Made by a program: the position numbers and the translations under genes. The notes beneath the pieces were generated by a model that saw only the letters and a list, made by a program, of their open reading frames with translations, did not search any database and was not told the origin of the DNA. Of a DNA stretch of 64,000 nt, positions 48,649 to 61,091 are shown in pieces. The stretch is from Parachlorella kessleri (Eukaryota; Chlorophyta; Trebouxiophyceae; Chlorellales; Chlorellaceae). The stretch covers positions 62,001 to 126,000 of the forward strand of contig BBXU01001957.1 in assembly GCA_001598975.1 (NCBI GenBank), written 5' to 3'. Each line of letters opens with the position of its first letter. Position 1 is the stretch's first letter.

Positions 48649-49514
48649 TTCATGCAGTCTACGACTGGGCTCGGTGTATTGCCCCCAAGCCTCTCGGTGG
48701 CTGAGCGTGACGGTGCCAACAACTGCTGCCTTGGCCAGGGAATTGCATGAGCTATACCAATGAGGCCCACCGCAAACAGGGTCCCCCGCACCGTCCGCTT
48801 GGGCGGGAAGGTCAGGAGCTCTTCAGAATGTCCCAATTTCGGAACCTGGGGACGCTGCCCAGGAAAGGGGGTGGCCAGTGCGCACCTTGAGCACCGTAGG
48901 GTGTCAAAGTCTACTCCTACCACGTCGTCGTGGCCAGTGGCGACCCCTGGGAAGGCTCTGGTCGTACGGACCTGGACCTCCTCGGTGTCCGGGAGACGGA
49001 ACCTGGCGCAAGCGGAAGGGCTAGGCACAGTATTCTCAGTCTTTGAAACGATCCAAATGGGACAGTCCCATACCGGTTGGCACACCCAGCTGTAGCATGA
49101 GCGATGGAAGATACATAGGAAGATACGGCCCTTCCCCACCACAGGTGCTGACAATGCAGTCTTGCAACCAACGGAATCTTGCCAAATCAGGGGCAATTCA
49201 ACTGCATCTCGCCCAATATCATTGTATTGGCCCCTTTGTTGGTTGCGCTGTAGGCGTAGCCAGGGCCGGGTGTATATCCCTGGGCGACGCAGGTAAGGAT
49301 CACCCGACGGTCCTTGCACCCCAAGATGATCAAGCAATTGAGCAATGCCCAACTGGACTCTGGTCTCAGCAGGTCTGCCAGCTACCGCTACCCAGTCATC
49401 CCCTTTGGACTTGCGGTTGTGCTTTCACGCAGGCCCGACAAACAAAGCAATACATACACTTGTGCAGGGGTAACAGTAGTGCAAAGTGGGCTGTTGTGCT
49501 GGTTCAATTACAGG
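48649..49514. other. RWP-RK upstream region and 3' flank of the shikimate enzyme gene
   Basis: Contains most of a 241-codon minus-strand open frame (48627-49352) without an obvious splice partner. It includes the fairly protein-like stretch GVATGHDDVVGVDFD, but no family was recognised. It may be part of the 3' UTR of the upstream gene, a separate small gene, or an element remnant. Confidence 0.3.
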
Positions 49515-52500
49515 CTACCGCCCTTGAAGAGAGTCCAGGACAACTTTGTGCATCAGGGCCACTGGAGGCTCCATTCCTGTGAACAGTTTGAACTGGTCGG
49601 CAGCCTGGCCCACAAACATCAGGTCCCCCGTCACGACACGACAGCCTGCAGCCTGCAGCACATCACAATACAACTCTTGGTCTGGTACCCCTGCACCTTT
49701 GCGTTTGGTCCAGTCAGTCCCATATTCAGGCCGCGCTGAGTGCAAACCTTATGGGCCACATTGAAACGACAGCAGCAGGAGGAGGAGCAGGAGCAGCATG
49801 CCTTCCGAGGGCTTTAAAAACCCTCAATGGCATGTTACATCTGTGACCTCCTCACCGGGTGGCAAGGTACCAATCAGCTCTTGCGCAAGTGCTGCTCAAA
49901 TGCAATGCAAAGGTGACTATCAACACCTGCGCTGAGCACCCTGGTCACAGCGATCGGGCAGGCACCCGCCCCAGTGCAGTTGTGTTTGCCTTGACAGCAC
50001 TAAGTAACTGAACTATGCTCTTCTGCCAGGTCAAACACGGTGTACAGCTTGAGCACACGTCGTGGCTTTTGCGCACCTGAGCATCGCGCAGCAGCTGGGT
50101 CTGGAGGGGGGTGTAGACGGCATCAAACACCAGCTGGTAGCTGCTCAGGGACCTGGCAGGCACAGGGGACTCCTCTTCCTGCATGGTAGTGGCGGCGGAA
50201 GTGAGCCTCCGACCACTCTATGGGTTGTCCTGTCCCCAAGTCAGGCAAGGATGCTATCAGTGGCTGCACGTCCAGCCTATGCGGCCAAAGACCAGCTGCA
50301 AATACCCTTTGAGGAAGCAGACTGATGTTGCCCTTGGCTTGTGGCCTTGCCAGGACGAGCACCTTACCACGCACCCGCCCAGTCAGCCGTGCTGGAGTGC
50401 TGCGTGCAGGCGACACCCGATCCACTGAAATGCAGAACCCCCCACCAGTGCTGCTGCTGTCACTGTTATCATCTGCTAGGCAGAGTGAGCTGCCAGTGCA
50501 CATGCCTGGGTCGCACCCTCCCTACCTTAGGGTGCATGCCGACCGATGTTGTGTTGACTAAAATGTCACCAAACACCTGGCCAGATGCCACCTCATCCAG
50601 GCTACATGCCTGCATCAATGCAATCTTGAGACTAGGGGTCAGAAGCACACACCGCAGCTGTTCTGGCCTGCACTTGTATTGTTGGCAATGGCTAGCATGC
50701 AGTGTCACATTGAGTTTGCAAGCCAGGCGGAGCTGACCCTAGGTCAGAAAGAGACGTGCAGAGGACAAATAGGCAAGCCAGCGAGAGTGCCTTCCCAAGC
50801 TGGAAAATCAGCAGCAGCGCCACCAACCCAGGCAGCAATGCCAGATGTCATGCAGTCAATCCATTCTAGAGCACACGCGCCGGTGCAGCAGCCCGAAGCT
50901 CCAGCTGAACAACGAACAAGCTGGCAGGCACCAATACTCCGCAAGGCGACTGACCAAGTCTGGCAGGCAACACCTTCTGTACCACCACTCCTAAACACCC
51001 TCTGTGCTCCACCCGGCAGGCACCCAGGAGAGCTCACAATCACACAGGGCATCACCTCAGCAATGCCTTCACTTGGCCAGGCAGCCCAGCAGCCAGCCCC
51101 TGGGCCGGCCCATTGCCGTGCATGCAGCCCTGTGCGCCCCAGCAACGGCTAGCAAGCCACCCGCCTCTGCAGCCACCGCCCCAGCTGCCTCCCCACCCCC
51201 CTGTGCCTTGCAGTCACGTCACAGGGGGGTCTCAGGGCAGGAGACATACCTCTGCGGTCACTCCCAGCTGATCAGACAGCTCAGCAGCCAGCTGCTCGGC
51301 CCGCTCTCGACTGCGGTTGGCGATCACGACCACGCCTGCGCCCCGGGTGGCGGCGCCGAAAGCCAGCGCCCTGCCGGCGCCTCCCGCCCCCAAAACCACC
51401 ACGCGCTTGCCCTGCGCCAAGGGACCACCAAGGAAGCGCCACACTGGCATCCGTAGCTCGATAGGCGCTGGCAGTCAAGTTAGGGCTCCTATGCTTCATC
51501 CTCCAAGCAGGCTTCCCACCAAAAGTCGTACGATGCTGCCGGGGAAGGGCCAGCTTGCCTGCGCACCAGGCTGGAGTAAGCCATACAGGCAGGCCACTGC
51601 TGGGAGGAGTCGCAGTGAGAGGATGCATGGAGAGCTAGGTATGAAGTACGGCATCAGTGGGAAGGATGCGGGTGACAACAGGGCGGAGGGGAGGGGCTTT
51701 GCGCATGATCAAACAAACAGGGCTGTCAGGAGTGCATGACATTGTGACACCATGCCGTTGATGAGAGGGTGCGCAAAGTGCCTATGAGGGACCGCAAAGT
51801 GCCTATGAGGAAAAGCATAGTGCGCAAGCCGCACCGACAACGACAGCGCGATGTGGCCTGCCACGAGACCTCACATAGGGGCACACGCCCTGCTAAAGCA
51901 CAAGCAAGGACCAATCCAATCTTGCGCCCACTACCTGCTCCCCCCGGGCACCTCCCACCCATGCTGGCCCACCGGGCCGCTCGGCACAGACTGCAAGCCA
52001 CTCTACACTGCCCCCAAGTCCCATTGACTGGCACACGATGATGGGGGGGCTACAAGGGGTTTCCCAAACAATGCGCACGACTCGTAGGCCCCACAGCGTG
52101 CCTTGCGGCCAGCCCTGTCCATGCAGCTCACATTACTGCCCCTGCCACACTGCCAGCCACCAGCCGCACTACCGCACATCGCGCTGACCCCTCCCCACCT
52201 TCAGTGGTGAGCTGCCGGGCTGTGTGGCGCCCCCAAGGCCCTTCTCAATGGCTTCAATGGCTGCCGACCAGTCGGTGTTGTAGCCTTTAAGGCCCCCACG
52301 AGGCTGGCGCACCAGTGTGTTGACCGCGCCGATCTGCTCAGCTGTGGGGTCCACCTCCGAGGCCCCTCGCAGCGCTGCCTCCTGCAACGAGGAGGAGCCC
52401 GAGCCTTGTTGTTTGGAGTGGCCGTGCGGCGCTGCACCTGGGCCTGCCTGCTGCGAGGTTCCCTCCCACAATGAGGGCCAGGCGCGACCAGAACGAAATA

Positions 52501-54831
52501 GAACTTCTTGAAACCCACACCACATAGGGTCCTTTGTTGGGCGCTGCTCCTACCTTTCAAGAGATCAGACTCAAACCCAATACATCAGCCAGTCGAGCAA
52601 CCACCCAGACAAGCAAGAAAGCAGTCAATGTACTTGCGCGGCAGTCCATCAGCCACCCACCTTGTGAGGGATGGTTACGCTGAAGCCGGCAAAGTCAGGG
52701 TCGGCAAAAGCCTCCAGGAAGCGAGGCATGTCATCCACCAGCAGCGGCACGTACACCCCATCAAACCCGACTGTCTCCATGGCAGCGTTGTGGATGGCGG
52801 GGCTGCGGCTGCAGACAACACAGAGGGAGGGCACAGAAAGAGAAGAGATGTCATGGCGGCTCCTGGGTGGGTGCTTACGTCGGTGCAGAAGCCTGCAAAG
52901 GGGAGCTGAAATACAGGCGGGACAGGTAGGTGCTAGCTACTGCGACCCCCAACACTCCAAAAATCTAGCGCGGGTAGATCAGGGAGGACTTGCATGCACG
53001 CTTGCTTACACTAAGTGCATGGCATGCCTTGGGGCGTCACCCGGACAGATGCACCTGTGACTGACGGGGTTGCCCACAATGCCATAGACCTTGGTGGTGG
53101 AGGACTGCCGCTGCAGCCGGTACAGCTCCCGCAGCTGCTGCAGCGTGGGCTGGCCTGCAGGAGCACCCTCGAGGCCACAGGAAGACTTTTGCTGCCGGAC
53201 ACAGCCCAAGCGCTGCCAATAGCATTGCATGGGGCCCCCCTGCCTCCTAAGCAGCCCAGGGACGCTCTGGAGGCTTCATGTATCGAAGGAGAAGCAATAA
53301 CGTTGGAAGGCATGCATGTGATGCACGGCCTCTTGACACCTTCCATTGTAAGTGTACTGCCGCGCTACAAACAGTCGAATACGACCAGCAGCAGCAGCAG
53401 CTACCCAGTATGCTCCCCGCTGCAGGCCGCACCTGGGGCGCTCTGCCGCTCTGGGCTGAGAGCCCCAAAAGTCAGGAAGCCGCCAAACTTGGGGGCCAGG
53501 AGCCGACTAATTTGGCCCCGCTCGCCCATGGCCAGCGCTATGGTAGGGCGCCGCGGTGTGCTTTGTTGCAGCACATGCAGCACGCGGGCTGCATCGGATA
53601 TGTCTCGCGCCATGGTAGCGAACTTTACGATGTCCGCGCCGGCTGCAACACACCTGCAATGCAGGCGACATGCTGTGTTGGCTTTGTACCTCCAACCGCA
53701 AGGCTCAATATCTTAAAAAGTACGCGAAGTGATCGTGGAGCATGGGGATAGGCAGTACCGGTCACATGGCAGTCTTTGGCGGCTGCGACTGTGCTGGCAG
53801 CAGCTGCAAAATCCTCAATTCTTGCTGTAGCAGTGCAGCAAAGCAGGCATCTGCCAGCTGCCGGTGTAGCTTTCCTATCGCTGGTGCAACACAACAACTG
53901 GTAGCAGGAAGTCGCCTTACAACATTCGCATGGCACATGGCCCCATGCACCAGCAGCATACCTGTCCACCAATCCTAGCAACTCCTCAGTGGGTGGGGTT
54001 TCCTCATAATTATGGGAGGAAACTATCAGCCTCGTAGTTTCGGGCTTCCTCCCAGAACTACCAATAAACTCCTTGGCCGCTTTCAGCTCAATGTCGACAT
54101 AGGCAAAGCCCAGCTGCGCCGCAAGCCTGAGGGCTGCCAACCGTGGTCCCTCCGGACCGCTGTACTTGCCCCTGCAGCAGCAAGGCAAGTGTATACCCCT
54201 ATAAGATATACCGGTATGTTTAGGTGTGGTGCCCCCACCGTTTGCCTCTCTGTGGCTAACTCAGGAGCAGCGGCACTTACAGCCCCACATCTTAAAACAG
54301 ACCGGATGCATCCAGCCAATGAGACAGAACTCCTCGAGAGCCAGGTTGGGGCATGTAAGGCAAGCATCACTTGCGGGGACCTTCCAATACTCACGCCTCC
54401 CAGTCGGGCCGGTATGTGACGATGGCCGGCAAAGGGCAGCCGTGCTGCAGGCGTGGCAGGTCCTGCTCTGGGCTAAATGAAGTAAGGTAGTCAATGCGCA
54501 GCTCCACCAGGTCAGCGCCAGCAGCCAGCGCCTCCTGTGCCTCCGCCAGCATTCCCTCCACTGTCTTGGCGGTCAGACTGGTGCACAGTAGTGTTTTGGC
54601 TGTGACGCCGGCCGGCGTTGCTGCCTGCTGCGTTGTTGCTGCTGCTGCGGTTGCCATTAGCCGAGGAGGCTGCTGCCGCTTGCTGCGCCCCGATGGTTGG
54701 AGATAGCTGGGTGCCGATGGTTGCGGAAGGCGCTGCGGGCAGTGCCTCCAAGTTCTCAGGAGGTCATTGAGGTGAGCTTTACAGAAACCTTTGCGTGCAC
54801 ACTGCTGCAATACCCTCGGTTGCACCACCAT
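49515..54831 (-). CDS. DHQ-SDH: Bifunctional 3-dehydroquinate dehydratase / shikimate dehydrogenase, plastid
   Basis: Catalyses steps 3 and 4 of the plastid shikimate pathway: type I dehydroquinase fused to NADP-dependent shikimate dehydrogenase, as in plants. Ten exons: 54395-54831, 53962-54171, 53433-53653, 53055-53154, 52661-52808, 52199-52381, 51250-51411, 50526-50609, 50077-50178, 49515-49652; 594 residues (536 if the ATG at 54657 is used; either leaves an N-terminal transit-like stretch). Dehydroquinase: VELRIDYL, catalytic His199 (IVSSHNYEET) and Schiff-base Lys226 (GADIVKFATMA). Dehydrogenase: GNPVSHSRSPAIHNAA, Lys372 (SVTIPHK), Asp409 (GYNTDWSAAI), nucleotide-binding GAGGAGRA, ANRSRERAEQLA, NTTSVGMHP, LVFDAVYTPLQTQLL, and QAADQFKLFTG near the end. 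All catalytic residues are present, so both activities are expected. Confidence 0.96.
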
Positions 54832-56860
54832 GTCATGCAAGCTGTCGCAGAAACCAGTAGGCAACGCACACCAAATAGTACCTATTGGAAGTTCGCTGCG
54901 TATATCCTTCTCCCTTTGTTACATTTGGGATTAGCGTGTGTCCCGCTTTTTGGGCGGCGCAGGCGCCATCAGACAAATGTCAAGCAACCTAGAGGTAACA
55001 TTAAGCAACTTACAGGCAGGCTGGCGATGTAGATATGATGAATGCGTGTTAGCATACAAGAGCACCAGACCACGGCTCGGACGCAGGTGAGTCTTGCAGT
55101 CAGTTCAGAAGGCCCTTGAACTCGTTTGAACTCAGCAGGCCGCAGGCTGCGTGGTCAAAGATGAGTCGAACATAGGTCTTGCCTCAGCTACCGTGGCTCT
55201 CAAGTACTTCCGTGTATACTGACCGAACTTGTGGTAGCCCCATGACTGAGTCAAAGTCCTCACTGACCCAACGTGCAGCACCTTCCACAGTTGGATGAGG
55301 GCACATGGTAGTGCAGCTCATGCGGTTGGCCACTTGAGGTAGGCAATTGATATAAATGTTAAGGTGTGTCCCTATAGCGCTGGCTAAGGGTCTGCAGTGG
55401 ATGGCGTGTCGCACCCAAGCATTTCTGCTTTAAGCAGCTTACTCATGAACTGCACCTGGCGGCTGGTCGTCCTGGACTCGCAGCCGTTACAAGGAGGGTG
55501 TCGTGAGGTGTGACGGTCTCGTTCGTAGCTGCCAGTCTCCAGTAATGACGACTTATTTGGACTCAGACCCCAGTCTCTCCGCCGATACCAACAAAGACAT
55601 ATGCCACACTGGAACACCAATAAACTGCACCTCATACACAAACCCCCAGCACTTCACACACCACTGAGTTAGGGTGTCAAAAGCGGGGGTGGGACAGGGG
55701 TGGCTATGCAAGATGCTACAGTTTTGGGCAACCAAACACTCGGCAGGCGACTGTGGGTTCCCACAGTACTTGCTGCTTTAGCTAGAAATACACCATCAAT
55801 CAAGGAGCGCGTAGCAGGCTTCCTCTATGTGTGGGTGTGTGTAGCCAGAAACATACTACTTGTACCTATCCCTCAGGCTGCCTGAACTGGCCTGAGCTGA
55901 ACTGACCCATGGGTGCCAGCGCCCCAAACCTCAAGAAGCCTGGACGGCCAGTGCTAGGACCCCCCTCCTCCGTCTAGTAATATCAGCCCCTAGGTCAAAG
56001 CAAGCACAGGTGAGAAAGGAGCAAGAGCCCAAAAAATGGATAGCAAGGTAAGGCAGGCTGCAGCAAACAGCCAAGCAGCGACATGTCATCCATGGCAGCA
56101 CGAGGCATGTGGCTAAGCACTTGCCTGTTATCTTAACACCATGGTCCACCACACAACATCTTTGGACAAGGTGCAGGAAGCACCGTTGTGGAAGAGGTTT
56201 ACTGGCAATGGTGACTAGTGAGCAGTGGTCGGTTGATACGGTGCACCTCGGTGGTGGGTGTTAACCAATTATATTCAACTTTTTCCAAGAACCCACACAG
56301 TGCACCCAGGGTAGAGTTCTAACTTCATGGTCTAGGTCTGTGGGCTTGCCTCTAAACCCTCCACAGCGACCCTGAGGAACGCAAGCCCTTGCAATTGCCT
56401 ACGCAGTCTGCGAACTCCGCTACTTGCAGTTCCACGTTTAGAACTTCAAACTTCTGGCTGAACCCTGCACTTACGTCTATAGTTTGGTAGGGATTAGTGC
56501 ACCAACAACTGCACGACTCTCGCTTGTAAGCAGGTCCACACCTCTTTTCATAAACGATTCAGAGAACACGAAACACATGTGACGTTTTCTTTCGGGTGAG
56601 CTGAGTTGAGCGGCACCGAGTACTCCTCTTGTCTAGCGTTCGTTATCGCCACGGAACCATTGCTGTTAAACCTGCCAGCAACCGTGTGCAAATAATCATA
56701 AAGTGTTGTGCAAATACTGAAACTATATTGAAAGCCTGGGTATAGGGCGGGGCATATATGTGGAAAAGCTGCCCAAGTATGCACCCCAACTTCTTGCAGG
56801 TTATTGACACCGGCCCCTGCCCGCCGCTATGCTAGTTACCTGCACAGAACTGGTCCAAGC
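54832..56860. other. Divergent upstream region, DHQ-SDH / B3-like gene
   Basis: About 2 kb between the two start codons. It is less GC-rich than the exons. No RNA gene, repeat or convincing exon was recognised. A good acceptor-like site (CTTCTTGCAG) ends at 56799, so the B3-like gene may have an extra 5' exon here. Confidence 0.4.
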
Positions 56861-59800
56861 ATGGACAGCCTGCTAGCGTGCAGTGGCGCAGACATCTCTG
56901 CACTTCTTAGGTGGCAGCGGCAGCGGCTTGCAAACTTGGCAAATACACAAGCTGCGGCTGGCCAGCCAACTGCTGGTCTTCCAACCCTCGCGGCGCAGTC
57001 ACACGACGAGCAGCAGGTGCTCCGTGCAGCAGAGGCTCCGCAGAAGCAGCCTCTCATGCTGCCCGGGACACAGTTGCGTACAGGAAGGCAACTCCCACAG
57101 CCCCAGGGGCAGGGCTTGCAGCTGGCTCAGTGGGAATTAGCTGTGCTCAATGCACCAGCAGCTGGTTCTGCTGTTGCTGCACCAGCAGGGCATCAGGCCT
57201 ATAATTCCTCAGCAGCTGCTAACCCGGCCTCTATACTCCGCTTTCCTGGGGGAACCGTACAGCCGCCACCAATCCAGTCAGTAGTGGGTGTTGCCGCTGT
57301 GCCGCCCACCACTGGCCCACCTGCGAGTTCGGGACGTTCTGCAGCAGTCGCCCACCCACAAGCAGCAGCCACTGTTGACTTACAAGCATTAGAGCCAATG
57401 GGTAGAGGGCCATCACAGCAGCAGCCTGGCTGCCACCCATACATGTCTGGCCCCATGCAGCCCAGCAAGGACTTGCAGGACAGCCTGCCACCATCTGAGG
57501 TGCTGACTCAAGTACAAGCCTTGCTAGCGCAGGTACTGTGGCGCAGGGTTCCAGGAAACGGCAAGCGAGGACAATTCATCATTAAGTTAGTTTTAAAACT
57601 GCCTTGCATGCTGCTGTTACATTTGTTGATATGCCAAAGCATGGCAGCATACTTTATGCTGAAACTGACATTTGCCCTGCATCGACGGCATCGTTGACAC
57701 ATAAGGCCTTTCATTAGTAATGCTAGGTCCTCATGTGTCAATGATGCCGTCCGGATGTTTACTTGGCACGCATGCGATATCAAATATGAAATTCCAACGT
57801 CAGCACTTTCAGAACAGCCTTTAGCTTTGGATGTGTGGCAAATGATCCACTGGCTAGCGCTTGCTGCAGGGCCCACCTCCCAGCTGGGGCACTTTGTCAG
57901 CAGGGGAAAGTGGCCAGCCAACCGTCCCACCCCCCGCACTGCGGCAGCCCGGTACGCTGCCGCTCCAGCAGCCGCAGGGTGCAGATGTCAAGAATGCGGA
58001 CATGGCAGTAGGTGGCGAACATGCTAACAACCCCAACCTGGCCAACCTGGGGCAGCAGCTGTTGGGTGAGCTGCGTGCTTTGGCACACAGGGGGGCTAGC
58101 GATGCGCAGCCTCTCCATGCCAGCCTAGCAGGGGATGGAGCAGTCAGCATGGAGGTCGACACGGGTGGACCAGCTTCAGACGTTACGCAGCCAGGCCTTG
58201 GCAGCCCTGCGAATGGTCTGGTGCAATCCTCAGGCCCAGGGGAGGTTGACGATGCTGTGCTCGCCGCTGGAGCCCTCAGGGCGCTCCAAGGTGCCTCCCT
58301 ACCTGGGCGGACCACTGCTGCTGGCAAGGGCGGGAGCAAGCTGTCTCCACCGCAGCTGCCGAGTTCCCGCTCAGGGCCGCCTCTGCTGCTCAGCATGCTG
58401 CGGCAGGCGAGCGGAGCCGGAGCGGGCCAGCCGCCCTTCCAGCACAGCAATGCCCGCCGGCGCAAGTCTGCACCCACAAAGCTCCACTGGGCTGGAGAGC
58501 CTTCCCCGCACCTTGGACAAGCAGGCGACGCCAGTAGCGGGCCAGGGGGCTCCCCAACCCCTCCGGCCCAGGTTGGCGGCAGGGGCAGTGGGCGCGGACG
58601 GGGGCGTAGCTCAGGAAGGGGAGGTCGGGGCAGCCTTGCCGCAGCCTCCAGGCTTAAGGAGCCCTCCCGCAATGAGTCGTCCAAGGGAGGTAAGTCGACA
58701 GGGAATGCGGTTTGAGGCAACTGCACACGTGATTCGATATCAATTCCGTTACTCACCTAAAGTCTGTTTTGCATCTAAAAGGTGGTCCTGTAGTTTCACG
58801 GCGGTTAAGAAATCTTAGAATGTACTACAACTCTAAGGATTAGTTTGACTTATGCACAATTTGCTGCTCTTCTGTTCACTGCTATGAGGATTAGTTTGAC
58901 CTATGCACAGTTCGCTGCTCTTCTGCTCAGTGCGCTCAGCCCCCACGATGCCTCTGTCTGGCAGGAGATGCTGCTGCTGCCAATAGCGGCCTACGCCGGC
59001 AGCTGGTTGCTGCGCTGGAAATCTTTGCCAGCGCTCGAGGCTCCCGGCGCACTTTCACCCTGGCGCAGAATGGCACCTTCGTCAAGATGTTGCTGCCCAG
59101 GGAGGTGGAGGAATGCCACTTCCTTAAATTTCCAGGTGTGCAGGTTTGTGGCTCAAGGTCATGCTGGATTTTCATATCCAGGGAGCTCCTTCTGAACATA
59201 CTGTGCTGCATGAGCGTAGGGAAACACTTCCATACCAGGGCGTAGGCTTGGGGATGCTGGCAGTGATTTTAAGCACCAGGGGTTATAATCAATGCACAAA
59301 ACACTTGTAAACGTGGGGGCCACTGTTTACAGCCTCTCATGCTCGTCACATGCGCCCCCTGCACAGTTGCAGGCCCACACTGGCTGGCTTACAGCACAGA
59401 GCGCCGTGTGGTATACCTTATAGGGTGTGACTTTCTATGCTTGCAAGGCAAAACGCAGAAGTACATCCTGCAGCATACTGTGCATAGGGGTCTGAGGTAG
59501 TGCACAACCTACAGCTGCTGGTGGTTGCGCAGATGTGTATCGTGAGTTGCTCTTTGGGAGCGCTGGCGAGGCAGTATTCCTGCACAGGGCCAGTGGCAAA
59601 GAGTGGCGCCTGGGTGTCAACCCGCTGCGGCTGAAAAGTGAGTAATTGTTCATCCAAGCTGCTGGGCCAGCTGCAATGGGCTTGGTGTTAGGACAGGAGC
59701 TGATGCAGAAGCAGGCCAGCACAATGGTAATGACAGTTATTTTTTTGCCAGCAACCTTTAGTTATTGGGGGCTGTGTGTACTCAACACACTTTGTAACTT

Positions 59801-61091
59801 GCCTGCAGGCTGGGAGGCTGCATTTGGGCTGAGGTCAGCAGATGAGCTGGTACTGCTGTCAGGCATTGATGACCCTCAGCTCAAGGCTAGCAGCCGCACC
59901 AACACTTCCGATGGCAGGCCAGTTGTGCTGATGGAAATTCGCAGGGCTGGAGTCTCTCTACAGCCCTCTCAGCAGCCAGTGCCGACGCGGCAAACAGCGG
60001 TGGGTCTGGCTAATGAAAACAGGCTGGAAGAAAGCGCTGCCGCTGGTCATGTGACAGCTGCGGTGCGTCGTGCAAGCAGCAGTAACCTGGGTGCAGCTGC
60101 GGCTCGGTATGGGTGGAGCGATTCTGATGGTGGTGAGGCGACCAGTGACCGCAGCGGAGGCGCTGACGGGGGCTTGCAATCACAGTCCAAGCGGCCACGT
60201 GTGGTGAAGCAGCATTGGGATGATGATGAGGGGTACCCTCACCAGCCAGCATCAAGTGATATGGCTGGCCCTGCTGGGCCGGCAGGTAACCGGCTTGGGT
60301 GGCCACCAAACCCTGCAGGTCCATCTATGCAGCAGCAGCAACAGGCATCTATGCAGCAACAGGCACAGCAGCAGCTTAAGGTAGATGTGTCGCGACAGCA
60401 CTTGGGCCAGCACCCGGCAGGGCACGTGGCTTACAGGGAGGTCAACGACAAGGCTGTCCCTGTGGCCCTGCGCATGTGTTTTGCCCCACTGGGTCGCAAA
60501 CTCGTGGAGATGAGGGTGGTCACCCAGCCTACAGCTGTCGACCGGGCCAGTCTCGTCAGTTGCAAGGAGAGTCAGAAGCAGGACCTGCAGCAACAGCAGC
60601 ACAGCCATGGTGTGGTTGGCTGTCAAGTGCCAGCCCAACCCAAAAGTACTGAAGCAGCAGGACCAGCTGAGGCAGTGCAGGCAGGCGGGGCGGGAAAGCC
60701 ACAGGTGCAGCCTCCTGATGCCGAGCGCCGTGGTACCTCCCAGTCCTACCCTCATGTGCAGCAGCAGCAGCAGCAGACGGCTGAGCAGCCTCCTGCCGAC
60801 GCCAAAACCTCAACCACTGAAGTTGCAGCTGCCGCTCAGCCGGGTCCGGCACCTCACGTGGCATTGCCACCGGCGGAGCATGTTCTGGTGCAGGAGCTGC
60901 ACGGCACGCTGCATCAGGCCATGGTGGACCCTGAGTTATATCAGGCATTTGCCTTAGCCTTTGTGGGCCGCCTTGATGACCACATGCGCAGCACAGTCCA
61001 CAGGGGCATACAGGAGGCAGCGGCCCATCGGGACTGGGCTTGTGTGCGATCTTGGGTTGCCCTGGCACTGGCCGACAACACTGCGCCGTGA
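56861..61091 (+). CDS. Gln-rich protein with a B3-like DNA-binding region and an RG-rich patch
   Basis: Five exons: 56861-57532, 57870-58689, 58965-59135, 59533-59637, 59809-61091, giving 1016 residues in consistent phase. Residues of about 525-610, split over three exons, resemble a plant B3 domain: TFTLAQNGTFVKMLLPREVE, then ECHFLKFP, ELLFGSAGEAVFLHRASGKE followed by WRLGVNPLRLKSW, and AAFGLRSADELVLLSG. Upstream are Gln/Pro/Ala-rich sequence, a motif NARRRKSAPTKLHW and an RG-rich patch (GGRGSGRGRGRSSGRGGRG) near residue 470. Downstream is a long Gln/Ala-rich region with a basic SKRPRVVKQH stretch that could be a nuclear signal, and a helical C-terminus (LYQAFALAFVGRLDDHM). B3 is suggested by pattern only; the start could lie further upstream, and the TGA overlaps a donor-like GTGAGT, so another 3' exon is possible. 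Confidence 0.65.
57684..57751. repeat. Inverted repeat (hairpin) in intron 1 of the B3-like gene
   Basis: Arms 57684-57706 and 57729-57751 are 23 bp long with two mismatches, separated by 22 nt. The transcript would fold into a stable stem-loop. The similarity does not continue beyond the arms. Confidence 0.75.
58836..58937 (+). repeat. Two-copy 51-bp tandem repeat in intron 2 of the B3-like gene
   Basis: Units start at 58836 and 58887 (period 51) with AGGATTAGTTTGAC, then TATGCACA, then GCTGCTCTTCTG in each. A handful of substitutions separate them. It ends about 25 nt before the splice acceptor at 58964, so it duplicates pyrimidine-rich acceptor context. Confidence 0.85.

Noticed and set aside
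53770..53840. Coding-looking segment IEDFAAAASTVAAAKDC on the minus strand
   Set aside because: It falls in the DHQ-SDH intron between exons 53962-54171 and 53433-53653; the dehydroquinase sequence is continuous without it.
57854..58756. 300-codon open frame on the minus strand
   Set aside because: It is antisense to the in-phase coding exon 57870-58689 of the B3-like gene and has the Pro/Ser/Arg bias expected of a shadow frame in GC-rich coding DNA.
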